Origin: Streptomyces caatingaensis
GTDB lineage: Bacteria > Actinomycetota > Actinomycetes > Streptomycetales > Streptomycetaceae
Direction of reading: 5' to 3'
Length of the DNA: 64,000 nt
NCBI RefSeq assembly: GCF_001187435.1
Contig: NZ_LFXA01000009.1
Coordinates: forward strand, 620,001-684,000
The notes beneath the pieces were generated by a model, which did no database searches, had not been told where the DNA came from, and saw only the letters and a program-made list of their open reading frames with translations. Positions 1 to 7,830 of the stretch are shown here, piece after piece (position 1 is the stretch's first letter; the number at the start of each line of letters is the position of its first letter). A program made the position numbers and the translations under genes.

Positions 1-1049
1 TGTACGCGCGCGGCGCCGCCGACGACAAGGGCCAGGTGTTCTTCCACACGCTCGGCGTCCGCGCGCACCTGGCGGCCACCGGCCGGACGGCCCCGGCCGT
101 CAACCTCAAGCTGCTGGTCGAGGGCGAGGAGGAGTTCGGCTCGCCGAACTTCCCGGCGCTGGTCCGCGCGCACGCCGACCGCCTCGCCTGCGACAGCGTG
201 ATCGTCTCCGACACCGGCATGTGGGCCGAGGACACCCCGACCGTCTGCACCGGCATGCGCGGCCTCGTCGAGTGCCAGATCGACCTGTACGGGCCGGACC
301 AGGACATCCACTCCGGCTCCTTCGGCGGGGCCGTGCCCAACCCGGCCACCGAGGCCGCCCGCCTGGTCGCCGCGCTGCACGACGAGGACCGCCGCGTGGC
401 GATCCCCGGTTTTTACGACGGCGTGGTGGAGCTCACCGACGCCGAGCGCGAGCTCTTCGCCGAGCTGCCCTTCGACGAGGAGCGCTGGCAGCGCACCGCG
501 CACTCGCACGCCACCCTGGGCGAGGCCGGCTTCACCACCCTGGAGCGCGTCTGGGCCCGCCCGACCGCCGAGGTCAACGGCATCGGCGGCGGCTACCAGG
601 GCCCCGGCGGCAAGACGATCGTGCCGTCCTCGGCCATGCTGAAGCTGTCGTTCCGGCTGGTGGCGGGCCAGGACACGGACCGGATCCAGCAGGCCGTGCG
701 GGAGTGGACGGCCGCCCGCCTCCCGGCCGGCATCCGCCACGAGATCACCTTCACCGGGGCCACCCGCCCCTGCCTGACGCCGCTGGACCACCCCGCGCTC
801 CGGTCCGTCGTCCGGGCCATGGGCCGGGCCTTCGGACAGAAGGTCCGCTTCACCCGCGAGGGCGGCTCGGGCCCGGCCGCCGACCTCCAGGACGTCCTGG
901 GCGTCCCGGTGCTGTTCCTCGGCATCTCGGTGCCGTCGGACGGCTGGCACGCGCCGAACGAGAAGGTCGAGCTCGGCCTCCTCATGAAGGGCGTGGAGAC
1001 CGCGGCCCACCTCTGGGGCGACCTCGCCGCGGGCCCGGACGGGCACTGA
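1..1049 (+). CDS. M20 family metallo-dipeptidase, 5' end outside window
   Basis: This is the C-terminal 348 residues of a zinc dipeptidase of the M20 (carnosinase/CNDP-like) family; the reading frame is open from base 3, so the start lies upstream of the window. The first visible residues hold the DDKG motif with the metal-bridging Asp. EGEEEFGS follows with the catalytic and metal-binding Glu residues. DIHSGSFGG marks the lid/dimerisation domain, and the final metal ligand is the His of the HAPNE motif about 30 residues from the end. Such enzymes cut dipeptides or N-acyl amino acids in the cytoplasm. The next gene (nudC) starts about 70 bases downstream on the same strand, so the two could be co-transcribed. 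The family call is firm; the substrate is not known. Confidence 0.9.
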   Translation, partial: YARGAADDKGQVFFHTLGVRAHLAATGRTAPAVNLKLLVEGEEEFGSPNFPALVRAHADRLACDSVIVSDTGMWAEDTPTVCTGMRGLVECQIDLYGPDQDIHSGSFGGAVPNPATEAARLVAALHDEDRRVAIPGFYDGVVELTDAERELFAELPFDEERWQRTAHSHATLGEAGFTTLERVWARPTAEVNGIGGGYQGPGGKTIVPSSAMLKLSFRLVAGQDTDRIQQAVREWTAARLPAGIRHEITFTGATRPCLTPLDHPALRSVVRAMGRAFGQKVRFTREGGSGPAADLQDVLGVPVLFLGISVPSDGWHAPNEKVELGLLMKGVETAAHLWGDLAAGPDGH

Positions 1050-1118
1050 CGGGGGAGGGCCGCACCACCGGCCCCAGACGCACCACGACCATCACCACAG
1101 GGGGAGTTGGAAGCAGCC

Positions 1119-2048
1119 GTGACCACCTGGACCGCATTCCCGGCCGACCGTCCCATCACGCTCAGCGGCGCGAGCGGCATCGACCGCGCCGCGCACCACC
1201 GCCTGGACGAGGCGTGGCTGGCGGCGGCCTGGAGCCACCCCTCCACCCGGGTCTTCGTGGTCTCCGGGGGCCAGGCGCTGATCGACGACACCCCCGACGG
1301 CCGCACGGAGCTGGTGATGACGCCGGCGTTCGAGGCGCCCGTCACCGAGACCCACCGCTACTTCCTGGGCCAGGACGAGGACGGGGTGGCCTACTTCGCC
1401 CTCCAGAAGGACGCCCTGCCCGGCCGCATGGACCAGTCGGCGCGCCCGGCCGGGCTGCGCGAGGCGGGCCTGCTGCTGTCGCCGCGCGACGCCGGCCTGC
1501 TGGTGCACGCGGTGGCCCTGGAGAACTGGCAGCGGCTGCACCGCTTCTGCTCGCGCTGCGGCGAGCGCACCGTCATCGCCGCCGCCGGCCACATCCGCCG
1601 CTGCCCGGCCTGCGGCGCCGAGCACTACCCGCGCACCGACCCCGCGGTGATCATGCTGGTCACCGACGAGCAGGACCGCGCGCTGCTGGGCCGCCAGATG
1701 CACTGGCCGGAGGGCCGCTTCTCCACGCTCGCCGGCTTCGTCGAGCCGGGCGAGTCCATCGAGCAGGCGGTGCGGCGGGAGGTCGCCGAGGAGGCCGGCG
1801 TGGTGGTCGGCGAGGTGGAGTACGTCGCCAGCCAGCCCTGGCCGTTCCCCTCCAGCCTGATGCTGGGCTTCCGGGCGCGCGCCGTCTCCGCCGAGATCCA
1901 GGTGGACGGCGAGGAGATCCACGAGGCGCGCTGGTTCTCCCGGGACGAGCTGCGGGCCGCGTTCAAGTCCGGGGAGGTGCTGCCTCCCAGCGGGATCTCG
2001 ATCGCGGCCCGGCTGGTCGAGCTCTGGTACGGCGAGCCCCTGCCGTAG
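1119..2048 (+). CDS. nudC: NAD+ diphosphatase NudC (Nudix)
   Basis: NudC cuts NADH/NAD+ into NMN(H) and AMP and in other bacteria also removes NAD caps from RNA. The 309-residue protein has an N-terminal beta domain. A four-Cys zinc ribbon follows (Cys144, Cys147, Cys162, Cys165), then a complete Nudix box starting GFVEPGES and ending REVAEEAG. The SQPWPFPSS signature of the NADH pyrophosphatase subgroup lies downstream. I prefer GTG 1119 with GGAAG just upstream; an in-frame TTG at 1107 would add four residues. It sits head to head with nothing and tail to tail with the mycoredoxin gene. The order nudC - mycoredoxin - uvrD2 - whiB7 is also found in mycobacteria, which supports orthology. Confidence 0.95.
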   Translation: MTTWTAFPADRPITLSGASGIDRAAHHRLDEAWLAAAWSHPSTRVFVVSGGQALIDDTPDGRTELVMTPAFEAPVTETHRYFLGQDEDGVAYFALQKDALPGRMDQSARPAGLREAGLLLSPRDAGLLVHAVALENWQRLHRFCSRCGERTVIAAAGHIRRCPACGAEHYPRTDPAVIMLVTDEQDRALLGRQMHWPEGRFSTLAGFVEPGESIEQAVRREVAEEAGVVVGEVEYVASQPWPFPSSLMLGFRARAVSAEIQVDGEEIHEARWFSRDELRAAFKSGEVLPPSGISIAARLVELWYGEPLP

Positions 2049-2070
2049 CGGGGACGCCGTAAGGCGGGGG

Positions 2071-2316
2071 TCAGACGCCGACCCCGATCTTGGCCTTGAC
2101 CTGGGCGAGAGAGGGGTTGGTGAGCGTGGAGCCGTCGGCGAACAGCAGGGTCGGCACCGTCTGGTTGCCCCCGTTGGCCTTCTCCACGAAGGCGGCCGAC
2201 TCCGGGTCGAGCTCGATGTTCACCTCGGTGTACTCGATGCCCTCCCGCTCCATCTGGCGCTTGAGTCGTACGCAGTAGCCGCACCAGGTGGTGCTGTACA
2301 TCGTCACGGCGGACAT
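2071..2316 (-). CDS. mrx1: Mycoredoxin (glutaredoxin-like protein)
   Basis: An 81-residue thioredoxin-fold oxidoreductase with the CGYC active site at residues 12-15 and the cis-Pro motif TVPT near residue 55. Mycoredoxins reduce mycothiol mixed disulfides on proteins in actinobacteria, which use mycothiol in place of glutathione. Glutaredoxin-like NrdH is an alternative, but the position between nudC and uvrD2 matches mycobacterial Mrx1. GAGGAG precedes the ATG at a normal distance. A SigR-type promoter lies about 50 bases upstream (2370-2397), which fits induction by disulfide stress. The gene is convergent with nudC and divergent from uvrD2. Confidence 0.9.
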   Translation of the reverse strand: MSAVTMYSTTWCGYCVRLKRQMEREGIEYTEVNIELDPESAAFVEKANGGNQTVPTLLFADGSTLTNPSLAQVKAKIGVGV

Positions 2317-2369
2317 CGGGGCTCCTCAGTGGTTCGTGCTGTGGTGGGGGAGCGGTGCTCCGGTGGTAG

Positions 2370-2397
2370 AACGTGCACCCCGCCCCCGCCCATTCCC
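2370..2397 (-). promoter_or_regulatory. SigR-type promoter of the mycoredoxin gene
   Basis: On the minus strand GGGAAT (2397-2392) is followed after 19 bases by GTT (2372-2370). The SigR consensus is GGAAT-N18/19-GTT. The predicted start of transcription is near 2363, giving a leader of about 47 bases. The same motif pair occurs in front of sigR in this window. Inference from sequence match only. Confidence 0.65.
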
Positions 2398-2477
2398 GGC
2401 CAGCATAAGTACGACCGCGGGGCCCCGCCTGTGGACAACCGTCCCGGCCGCCTCCGGGAACCTGGCAGCATGGCGGG

Positions 2478-4721
2478 GTGACACCAGCAACGCACTCCCC
2501 TCTCTTCCCCCAGGTGCCGGAGACCGCCGACGCCGTGCTCGACGGGCTCGACCCCGAGCAGCGCGCGGTGGCCACGGCGCTCAAGGGGCCGGTGTGCGTG
2601 CTCGCGGGCGCCGGCACCGGCAAGACCCGGGCCATCACCCACCGGATCGCCTACGGGGTCCGCTCCGGGGTGCTCCAGCCCGCCAGCGTGCTCGCCGTCA
2701 CCTTCACCAACCGCGCGGCGGGCGAGATGCGCGGCCGGCTGCGCCAGCTCGGCGCCACCGGCGTCCAGGCCCGCACCTTCCACTCGGCCGCCCTCCGGCA
2801 GCTGCAGTACTTCTGGCCCAAGGCCGTCGGCGGAGAGCTGCCCCGCCTCGTCGAGCGCAAGGCCCAGCTCGTCTCCGAGGCCGCGGCCCGCTGCCGGGTC
2901 CGCCTCGACCGCGGCGAGCTGCGCGACACCACCTCCGAGATCGAGTGGGCCAAGGTCACCCAGACCGTCCCCGAGGAGTATCCGGCCGCCGTCGCCCGCT
3001 GCGCCCGCGAGGCCCCCCGCGACCCCGCCGAGACCGCCAGGATCTACGGCGTCTACGAGCAGCTCAAGCGCGAGCGCGGAGTGATCGACTTCGAGGACGT
3101 CCTGCTGCTCACCGTCGGCGTCCTCCAGGACCGGCACGACATCGCCGAGACCGTCCGCCGCCAGTACCAGCACTTCGTCGTCGACGAGTACCAGGACGTC
3201 AGCCCCCTCCAGCAGCGCCTCCTGGAGCTCTGGCTGGGCGACCGGGACAGCCTCTGCGTGGTCGGCGACGCCAGCCAGACCATCTACTCCTTCACCGGCG
3301 CCACCCCCGACCACCTGCTGGACTTCCGCAGCCGCCACCCCGGCGCCACCGTGGTCCGCCTCGTCCGCGACTACCGCTCCACCCCCCAGGTGGTGCGCCT
3401 GGCCAACGGGCTCCTGGCCCAGGCCCGCGGCCGGGCCGCCGACCACCGCCTGGAGCTGGTCTCCCAGCGGGAGGACGGCCCCGAGCCGGCCTACGCGGAG
3501 TTCGCCGACGAGCCGGCGGAGGCCGAGGGCGTCGCCCGGCGCGTCCGCGACCTGATCGCCTCCGGCGTGCCCGCCGCCGAGATCGCGATCCTCTACCGCG
3601 TCAACGCCCAGTCCGAGGGCTACGAGCAGGCCCTCGCCGACGCGGGCGTGCCCTACCAGCTGCGCGGCGCCGAGCGGTTCTTCGAGCGCCCCGAGGTCCG
3701 CGAGGCCCAGGTGCTGCTGCGCGGCGCGGCCCGGGCGGCCGACGGCACCGACCCCCGGCTGGCCGCCGCCGAGGATCTGCCCGGCCAGGTCCGGGCCGTC
3801 TTCTCGACCCGCGGCTGGACGCCCGAGCCGCCCGCCGGCTCGGGCGCGGCCCGCGACCGCTGGGAGTCCCTGGCCGCCCTGGTGCGGCTCGCGGAGGACT
3901 TCGCCCGCTCCCGCCCCGGCGCCACCCTCGCCGACCTCGTCACCGAGCTGCACGAGCGGGCGGAGGCCCAGCACGCCCCCACCGTCGAGGGCGTGACGCT
4001 CGCCTCCCTGCACGCCGCCAAGGGCCTGGAGTGGGACGCCGTCTTCCTCGTCGGCCTCACCGAGGGCATGCTCCCGATCACCTACGCGAAGACGGACGAG
4101 CAGATCGAGGAGGAGCGCCGGCTGCTCTACGTCGGCGTCACCCGCGCCCGCCGCCATCTGACCCTCTCCTGGGCGCTCTCCCGGGCGCCGGGCGGGCGGC
4201 CCTCCCGCCGCCCCAGCCGCTTCCTGGCCGGTCTGCGGCCGGGCTCCCGGGCGCCCCGTCCGGGCGGGGCCGAGGCGGCGGGCCCGCTGGGCCACGTCTC
4301 CTACGGATCCGGCGCGTACGCCTCCGGCGGGCGCTCGCCCGGCGACGGCGGTGCGGGCCGGGCCGCCCGGCGCAGACCGGCGCGCTGCCGCGTCTGCGGC
4401 CGCACCCTGACCGACGCGGGCGAGATCAAGCTGCTGCGCTGCGAGGACTGCCCCAGCGAGCTGGACGAGGGGCTCCACGAGCGGCTGCTCGACTGGCGGG
4501 CCGAGCAGGCCGCGCGGCTGGGGCAGCCCGCCTTCTGTGTCTTCACGGACAAGACCCTGCTGGCCATCGCCGAGGCCGTGCCGGGAACCGAGGCGGAGCT
4601 CGCCGTCATCTCAGGGGTGGGAAGACGTAAGCTCGGCACCTTCGGAGCCGATGTCCTGGCGCTGTGCGCCGGCCGCGAGCCGGAGTCGCAGAAGGGCCCG
4701 GAAATCTCTCCGGAAAAATAG
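2478..4721 (+). CDS. uvrD2: ATP-dependent DNA helicase UvrD2
   Basis: Superfamily I helicase of 747 residues that unwinds DNA in repair. Walker A (AGAGTGKT) is near residue 45, the DEYQD Walker B/motif II near 235, GDASQTIYSF motif III after it, and the YVGVTRARR motif VI near 555. A four-Cys motif (Cys637, 640, 655, 658) and a C-terminal HRDC domain (about 665-745) identify the actinobacterial UvrD2 type, not UvrD1/PcrA. A -10-like CAGCAT ends six bases before GTG 2478, suggesting a leaderless message. The last codons overlap the AT-rich box of the wblC promoter. As in mycobacteria, uvrD2 lies directly upstream of the WhiB7-type gene. Confidence 0.93.
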   Translation: MTPATHSPLFPQVPETADAVLDGLDPEQRAVATALKGPVCVLAGAGTGKTRAITHRIAYGVRSGVLQPASVLAVTFTNRAAGEMRGRLRQLGATGVQARTFHSAALRQLQYFWPKAVGGELPRLVERKAQLVSEAAARCRVRLDRGELRDTTSEIEWAKVTQTVPEEYPAAVARCAREAPRDPAETARIYGVYEQLKRERGVIDFEDVLLLTVGVLQDRHDIAETVRRQYQHFVVDEYQDVSPLQQRLLELWLGDRDSLCVVGDASQTIYSFTGATPDHLLDFRSRHPGATVVRLVRDYRSTPQVVRLANGLLAQARGRAADHRLELVSQREDGPEPAYAEFADEPAEAEGVARRVRDLIASGVPAAEIAILYRVNAQSEGYEQALADAGVPYQLRGAERFFERPEVREAQVLLRGAARAADGTDPRLAAAEDLPGQVRAVFSTRGWTPEPPAGSGAARDRWESLAALVRLAEDFARSRPGATLADLVTELHERAEAQHAPTVEGVTLASLHAAKGLEWDAVFLVGLTEGMLPITYAKTDEQIEEERRLLYVGVTRARRHLTLSWALSRAPGGRPSRRPSRFLAGLRPGSRAPRPGGAEAAGPLGHVSYGSGAYASGGRSPGDGGAGRAARRRPARCRVCGRTLTDAGEIKLLRCEDCPSELDEGLHERLLDWRAEQAARLGQPAFCVFTDKTLLAIAEAVPGTEAELAVISGVGRRKLGTFGADVLALCAGREPESQKGPEISPEK

Positions 4722-4750
4722 TTTGCGCGCGTGGAGGGCCTACCCATAGC
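4711..4750 (+). promoter_or_regulatory. Predicted wblC promoter with AT-rich activator box
   Basis: An A/T run (4711-4720, GGAAAAATAG) at the end of uvrD2 lies directly before a -35-like TTGCGC (4723-4728); a weak -10 CATAGC follows at 4745-4750. WhiB7 proteins are known to bind A/T-rich DNA just upstream of the -35 element of their own promoter through a C-terminal AT-hook, so this is the expected site of autoactivation. The hexamers are weak matches and the start site is inferred. Confidence 0.5.
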
Positions 4751-4864
4751 CTTCCGAGCAAGGAAACAACGAGTCCGTTCAGGATTCGTTGGCTCCGTGC
4801 TGTACTGAACCGAAGATTCGACGGACCCTGGTCCGTCCCGAGACGCCGAGAGGAGGCGAGACCA

Positions 4865-5206
4865 ATGATCAGCTTCATCACCAGCAACAAAATGACCGAT
4901 CGCCCGGTCTTCGTCACGCGTCCGCTCGGCCTGCGTGCGACCGACGCCGTATGCGGTGTCGTGCGCGCCTCCGGTCTCGGCTCCGTCAACGGCACCGGTC
5001 TGCCCATCGCCGCCCTTCCGGCCACCGCGCCGGCCCTGGGCAATGAGCGACCGACCAAGGCGCCCGCGGCAGCGGCAACGGCGGCAGTGGCACAGTTCCG
5101 TGCCTTTGCGGCGGAGACCAAGGGCGCCGAATCCCGGACCAAGCAGTACCAGCACCACACGATGTGGGCCTTCCGTGGGCTCGAACCCTGGAGAGATCCA
5201 GCCTGA
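4865..5206 (+). CDS. Upstream ORF in the wblC leader
   Basis: A 113-residue ORF with a near-perfect AGGAGG (4851-4856) eight bases before ATG 4865. The product (starting MISFITSNK, Ala-rich in its middle) resembles no enzyme I know. Its stop codon (5204-5206) lies inside the first leader hairpin (5202-5219) and 27 bases before the attenuator stem. In mycobacteria and streptomycetes, transcription of whiB7/wblC is controlled by translation of an upstream ORF: stalled ribosomes under antibiotic stress prevent terminator formation. Position, strong ribosome site and stop placement all fit that role. The peptide itself may have no further function. Confidence 0.7.
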   Translation: MISFITSNKMTDRPVFVTRPLGLRATDAVCGVVRASGLGSVNGTGLPIAALPATAPALGNERPTKAPAAAATAAVAQFRAFAAETKGAESRTKQYQHHTMWAFRGLEPWRDPA

Positions 5207-5219
5207 TCGGCAGATCAGG
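5202..5219 (+). promoter_or_regulatory. Leader hairpin overlapping the uORF stop
   Basis: CCTGATC (5202-5208) pairs with GATCAGG (5213-5219) around a GGCA loop. A smaller stem (5188-5192 with 5197-5201) lies just before it. A ribosome finishing the upstream ORF would cover this hairpin, so it is a candidate switch element of the wblC attenuator. Confidence 0.55.
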
Positions 5220-5232
5220 TCGGCACCTTCCA

Positions 5233-5270
5233 GGGCCGCGGAACCCACACCGGGATCCGCGGCCCTTTTG
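5233..5270 (+). terminator. wblC attenuator (intrinsic terminator in the leader)
   Basis: GGGCCGCGGA (5233-5242) pairs perfectly with TCCGCGGCCC (5256-5265) around a 13-base loop and is followed by TTTT. It lies 67 bases before the wblC start and 27 bases after the uORF stop, so it should end transcription before wblC unless anti-termination occurs. This is an intrinsic terminator by every visible criterion. Confidence 0.82.
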
Positions 5271-5336
5271 CTTGCCCCCCAGCCAGGGGAAACCAGCCCG
5301 GCCACCCGCCGGAACAACAGACGAGGAACACCAACC

Positions 5337-5699
5337 GTGCAGATCAAGGCACACACCCCGTCAGTAGCCACCGACCTGATCCCCCCGCCCGTCCCCACGG
5401 AGGACACCTTGACCCCCCTGACCGCGCTCACCGACCTCGACGACGCGATCGAGAACCTGGGCACCCCGGTCCCCTGCCGCAGCTACGACCCGGAGGTCTT
5501 CTTCGCCGAGTCGCCGGCGGACGTGGAGTACGCCAAGTCCCTCTGCCGGACCTGCCCGCTGCGCGAGGCCTGCCTCGCCGGCGCCAAGGACCGCCGCGAG
5601 CCCTGGGGCGTCTGGGGCGGAGAGCTCTTCGTCCAGGGCGTCGTCGTGGCCCGCAAGCGCCCCCGTGGCCGTCCGCGCAAGAACCCGGTCGTCGCATGA
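5337..5699 (+). CDS. wblC: WhiB7-type transcriptional regulator WblC
   Basis: A 120-residue WhiB-like iron-sulfur protein. The four cluster Cys are in VPCRSYD and the CRTCPLREAC segment; GVWGGE is the conserved turn and KRPRGRPRKN is the C-terminal AT-hook that marks the WhiB7/WblC group. WhiB7 proteins bind the housekeeping sigma factor and activate intrinsic antibiotic-resistance genes. Start GTG 5337 is chosen because GAGGA (5323-5327) sits at the right distance and the conserved domain begins later; longer in-frame starts run into the leader. Regulation is expected through the AT-rich promoter box and the uORF/attenuator upstream. The next small ORF overlaps its stop (ATGA). Confidence 0.93.
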   Translation: MQIKAHTPSVATDLIPPPVPTEDTLTPLTALTDLDDAIENLGTPVPCRSYDPEVFFAESPADVEYAKSLCRTCPLREACLAGAKDRREPWGVWGGELFVQGVVVARKRPRGRPRKNPVVA

Positions 5700-6010
5700 G
5701 GCTCGCCATGACCTCCCCCGGCACGATCGACCTCCCCCGCGCGCACGACCCCATGAAGCAGGAACCGACGATGCACCACGCGTCCACCGAGCCCTCGGGC
5801 TCCGCCCTCCCCGCCCGCACCACCTCCGGCGCGATCACCTCGCGTCAGAACAGGAACCTCGAAATGCAACTCATCCCAGAAGTCCTGGCCCGTGCCCATA
5901 TGCACGAGGGCAGGGCCGTCCGGCTCGCGGCGGCCCGGCGCGTCCAGCGCCGCGCCGAGCGGGCCTCGCTGCGTGCCCGACGGGCCTTGGCCATGGCAGT
6001 GATGCACTAG
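5696..6010 (+). CDS. Small basic protein coupled to wblC, function unknown
   Basis: Up to 104 residues; the ATG at 5696 overlaps the wblC stop as ATGA, suggesting translational coupling. Other plausible starts are ATG 5771 and ATG 5864, each with an AGGA-type site, so the true length is uncertain. The C-terminal part is rich in Ala and Arg (RAARRVQRRAERASLRARRA) and likely helical and nucleic-acid binding. I recognise no domain. A strong terminator follows directly. Confidence 0.6.
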   Translation: MRLAMTSPGTIDLPRAHDPMKQEPTMHHASTEPSGSALPARTTSGAITSRQNRNLEMQLIPEVLARAHMHEGRAVRLAAARRVQRRAERASLRARRALAMAVMH

Positions 6011-6040
6011 CCGCCCGCCGGCGGAACGCGACTTGGTGAA

Positions 6041-6072
6041 CCGGGGGCCGGTCCGCGAGGACCGGCCCCCGG
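6041..6072. terminator. Strong hairpin terminator after the wblC unit
   Basis: A perfect 14-bp stem (6041-6054 with 6059-6072) is closed by a GCGA tetraloop. There is no T tract, as is common in streptomycetes. It separates the wblC unit from the next gene. Confidence 0.75.
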
Positions 6073-6159
6073 CGCGTCCGGGACCGGGTGCGCCCGGCGA
6101 CGGACACCGTTCGGGTGCGTTGAACCCTCACGCACCGTTCACGGGGATATCGTCTGGGA

Positions 6160-6369
6160 GTGGACCAGAAGACGCCTGATGCAGCGCAGTTGGACCCTGA
6201 GGCCACCGGCACCACCCTCACGTGTGCCCGTTGCGGAACCACCGCCGAGGGCTTCCCCCCGACCTGGACGTGCTCCGTGGAGAACGGCGGCCGCCACTAC
6301 TTCTGCGACGACTGCGCACGCGCCAACCTCAGAGCGATCGAGGGCCGCCTCGACTCCGCCTGGTGGTGA
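6160..6369 (+). CDS. Small zinc-ribbon-like protein, function unknown
   Basis: A 69-residue protein with two CxxC pairs (CARCG near residue 22 and CDDCAR near residue 49) spaced as in a zinc ribbon, and a C-terminal motif EGRLDSAWW that I associate with a conserved streptomycete protein of unknown role. A -10-like TATCGT (6148-6153) ends six bases before GTG 6160 and no Shine-Dalgarno is visible, so a leaderless message is likely. It is convergent with the ABC1 kinase gene. Confidence 0.75.
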   Translation: MDQKTPDAAQLDPEATGTTLTCARCGTTAEGFPPTWTCSVENGGRHYFCDDCARANLRAIEGRLDSAWW

Positions 6370-6403
6370 GGCAATCCGGCCCGCGCACCGCCCTCCACCG
6401 CCC

Positions 6404-7789
6404 TCAGGCCGGGGTCTCCTGGGCCTCCCGGCCGCACTCCCCGGCCGGCCCGCCGGCCGCGAAGCCGGGGACCCACGCCTCCATCTCGTCGCGCAGCCGC
6501 ACCGTCGCGCCCAGTTGGCACAGCACCCCTATGGTGCTCGTGGTCACCCGGTGGATCAGCAAGTAGGCCGGGGGCAGGTTGAGCTGACGGGCCAGCTGGT
6601 ACGCGGGGGAGCGCGGGTCGGCGATCCGCGTCGCCTGGGCGCGCATCCAGTCGCGGGTGAAGGTGAACTCCGCCACCTGCGCGGGCTCGATGATCGGCAG
6701 AAGGTAGTCGAGCACGGCCCCCGGATCCAGATCGATCTCCGGTTTGACGAACCCCTCGTCGCGCAGCAGCTCGTGGACCGCCTCCGCCTCGCCCTCCAGC
6801 GTCAGCCGCAGCGCCGTCCCGATCTCCTCCGGCAGCCCCTGCGGCAGCCTGTCCACCGTGCCGAAGTCCAGGACGCCCAGCCGCCACTTCTCCGGCGGGC
6901 CGTCGGGGTGGTCGCCGGTCACCAGACGGAAGTTGCCCGGGTGCGGGTCGGCGTGGAGCAGGCCGGTGCGGGCGGTGCCCGAGAAGAGGAAGCGGGCCAG
7001 CAACTGGCCTGCCCGGTCCCGCTGCTCCCGGGTGCCGTCCGTTATCACCTCGGACAACGGCACCCCCTCCAGCCACTCCGTCACCAGCACTTGGTCACCG
7101 TGGTGCACCACGGCCGGCACCGTGACGTCCGGGTCCCCGGCGAACTCCTCGGCGTGGGCGATCTGGGCGCTCGCCTCCAGCCCGTAGTCCAGCTCCTCGG
7201 ACACCCGGTCCTTCAGCTCCGCGATGAGCGGCTTGAGATCCATCCCCGGAATCAGCGGCCCCAGCAGCCGGGCGAAACGGCCGAGTTGGGTGAGGTCCGA
7301 CAGCAGTGCCTCGCCCGCCCCCGGATACTGCACCTTGACCGCGACCTCACGCCCGTCGTGCCAGACGGCCCGGTGCACCTGCCCGATCGACGCCGCCGCG
7401 GCCGGCCTGTCGTCGAACTCCTCGAAGAGATCCCGCCAGTCGGCCCCCAGCCGCTCCGCCAGCGCCGCGTGCACCGACTTCACCGGCATCGGGGGCGCCG
7501 CTTCCTGAAGCTTGGTCAGAGCCGCCCGGTAGGGGCCCGCGACCTGCTCGGGGAGCGCCGACTCGAAGACGGACAGGGCCTGTCCGAGCTTCATCGCCCC
7601 GCCCTTGAGCTGACCCAGCGTCGCGAACAGCTGCTCCGCCGTGCGCTGCTGCAGCTCCGCGGCGATCATCTCCGCCGGCCGTCCGCCGATCCTCTTGCCC
7701 AGCCCCAGCGCGGTGCGCCCGGCGAACCCCAACGGCAGCGCGGCCAACTTGGCGGTACGAGCGACCGCCTTGCGCGGTAGATCAGTCAT
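6404..7789 (-). CDS. ABC1/UbiB-family atypical kinase-like protein
   Basis: A 461-residue member of the ABC1/ADCK/UbiB family. The family's KxGQ motif appears as MKLGQ near residue 65. The Ala-rich nucleotide loop (AAAASIGQVH), the HADPHPGNF catalytic loop and the LDFGT metal-binding motif are all intact. UbiB relatives act in quinone metabolism or as ATPases at membranes. A homologue is the neighbour of whiB7 in mycobacteria (Rv3197), where it has been linked to antibiotic tolerance, so the proximity to wblC may be functional. ATG 7789 is preferred because GGAGGGG lies directly before it; a TTG at 7801 would add four residues. Confidence 0.88.
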   Translation of the reverse strand: MTDLPRKAVARTAKLAALPLGFAGRTALGLGKRIGGRPAEMIAAELQQRTAEQLFATLGQLKGGAMKLGQALSVFESALPEQVAGPYRAALTKLQEAAPPMPVKSVHAALAERLGADWRDLFEEFDDRPAAAASIGQVHRAVWHDGREVAVKVQYPGAGEALLSDLTQLGRFARLLGPLIPGMDLKPLIAELKDRVSEELDYGLEASAQIAHAEEFAGDPDVTVPAVVHHGDQVLVTEWLEGVPLSEVITDGTREQRDRAGQLLARFLFSGTARTGLLHADPHPGNFRLVTGDHPDGPPEKWRLGVLDFGTVDRLPQGLPEEIGTALRLTLEGEAEAVHELLRDEGFVKPEIDLDPGAVLDYLLPIIEPAQVAEFTFTRDWMRAQATRIADPRSPAYQLARQLNLPPAYLLIHRVTTSTIGVLCQLGATVRLRDEMEAWVPGFAAGGPAGECGREAQETPA

Positions 7790-7830
7790 GCGCCCCTCCA
7801 ACTAGCTGTACAGCCACGCCGCGACGGCGG

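Noticed and set aside
221..2062. Long Arg/Pro-rich ORF across the first two genes
   Set aside because: Shadow frame of the M20 and nudC genes, typical of very high G/C DNA.
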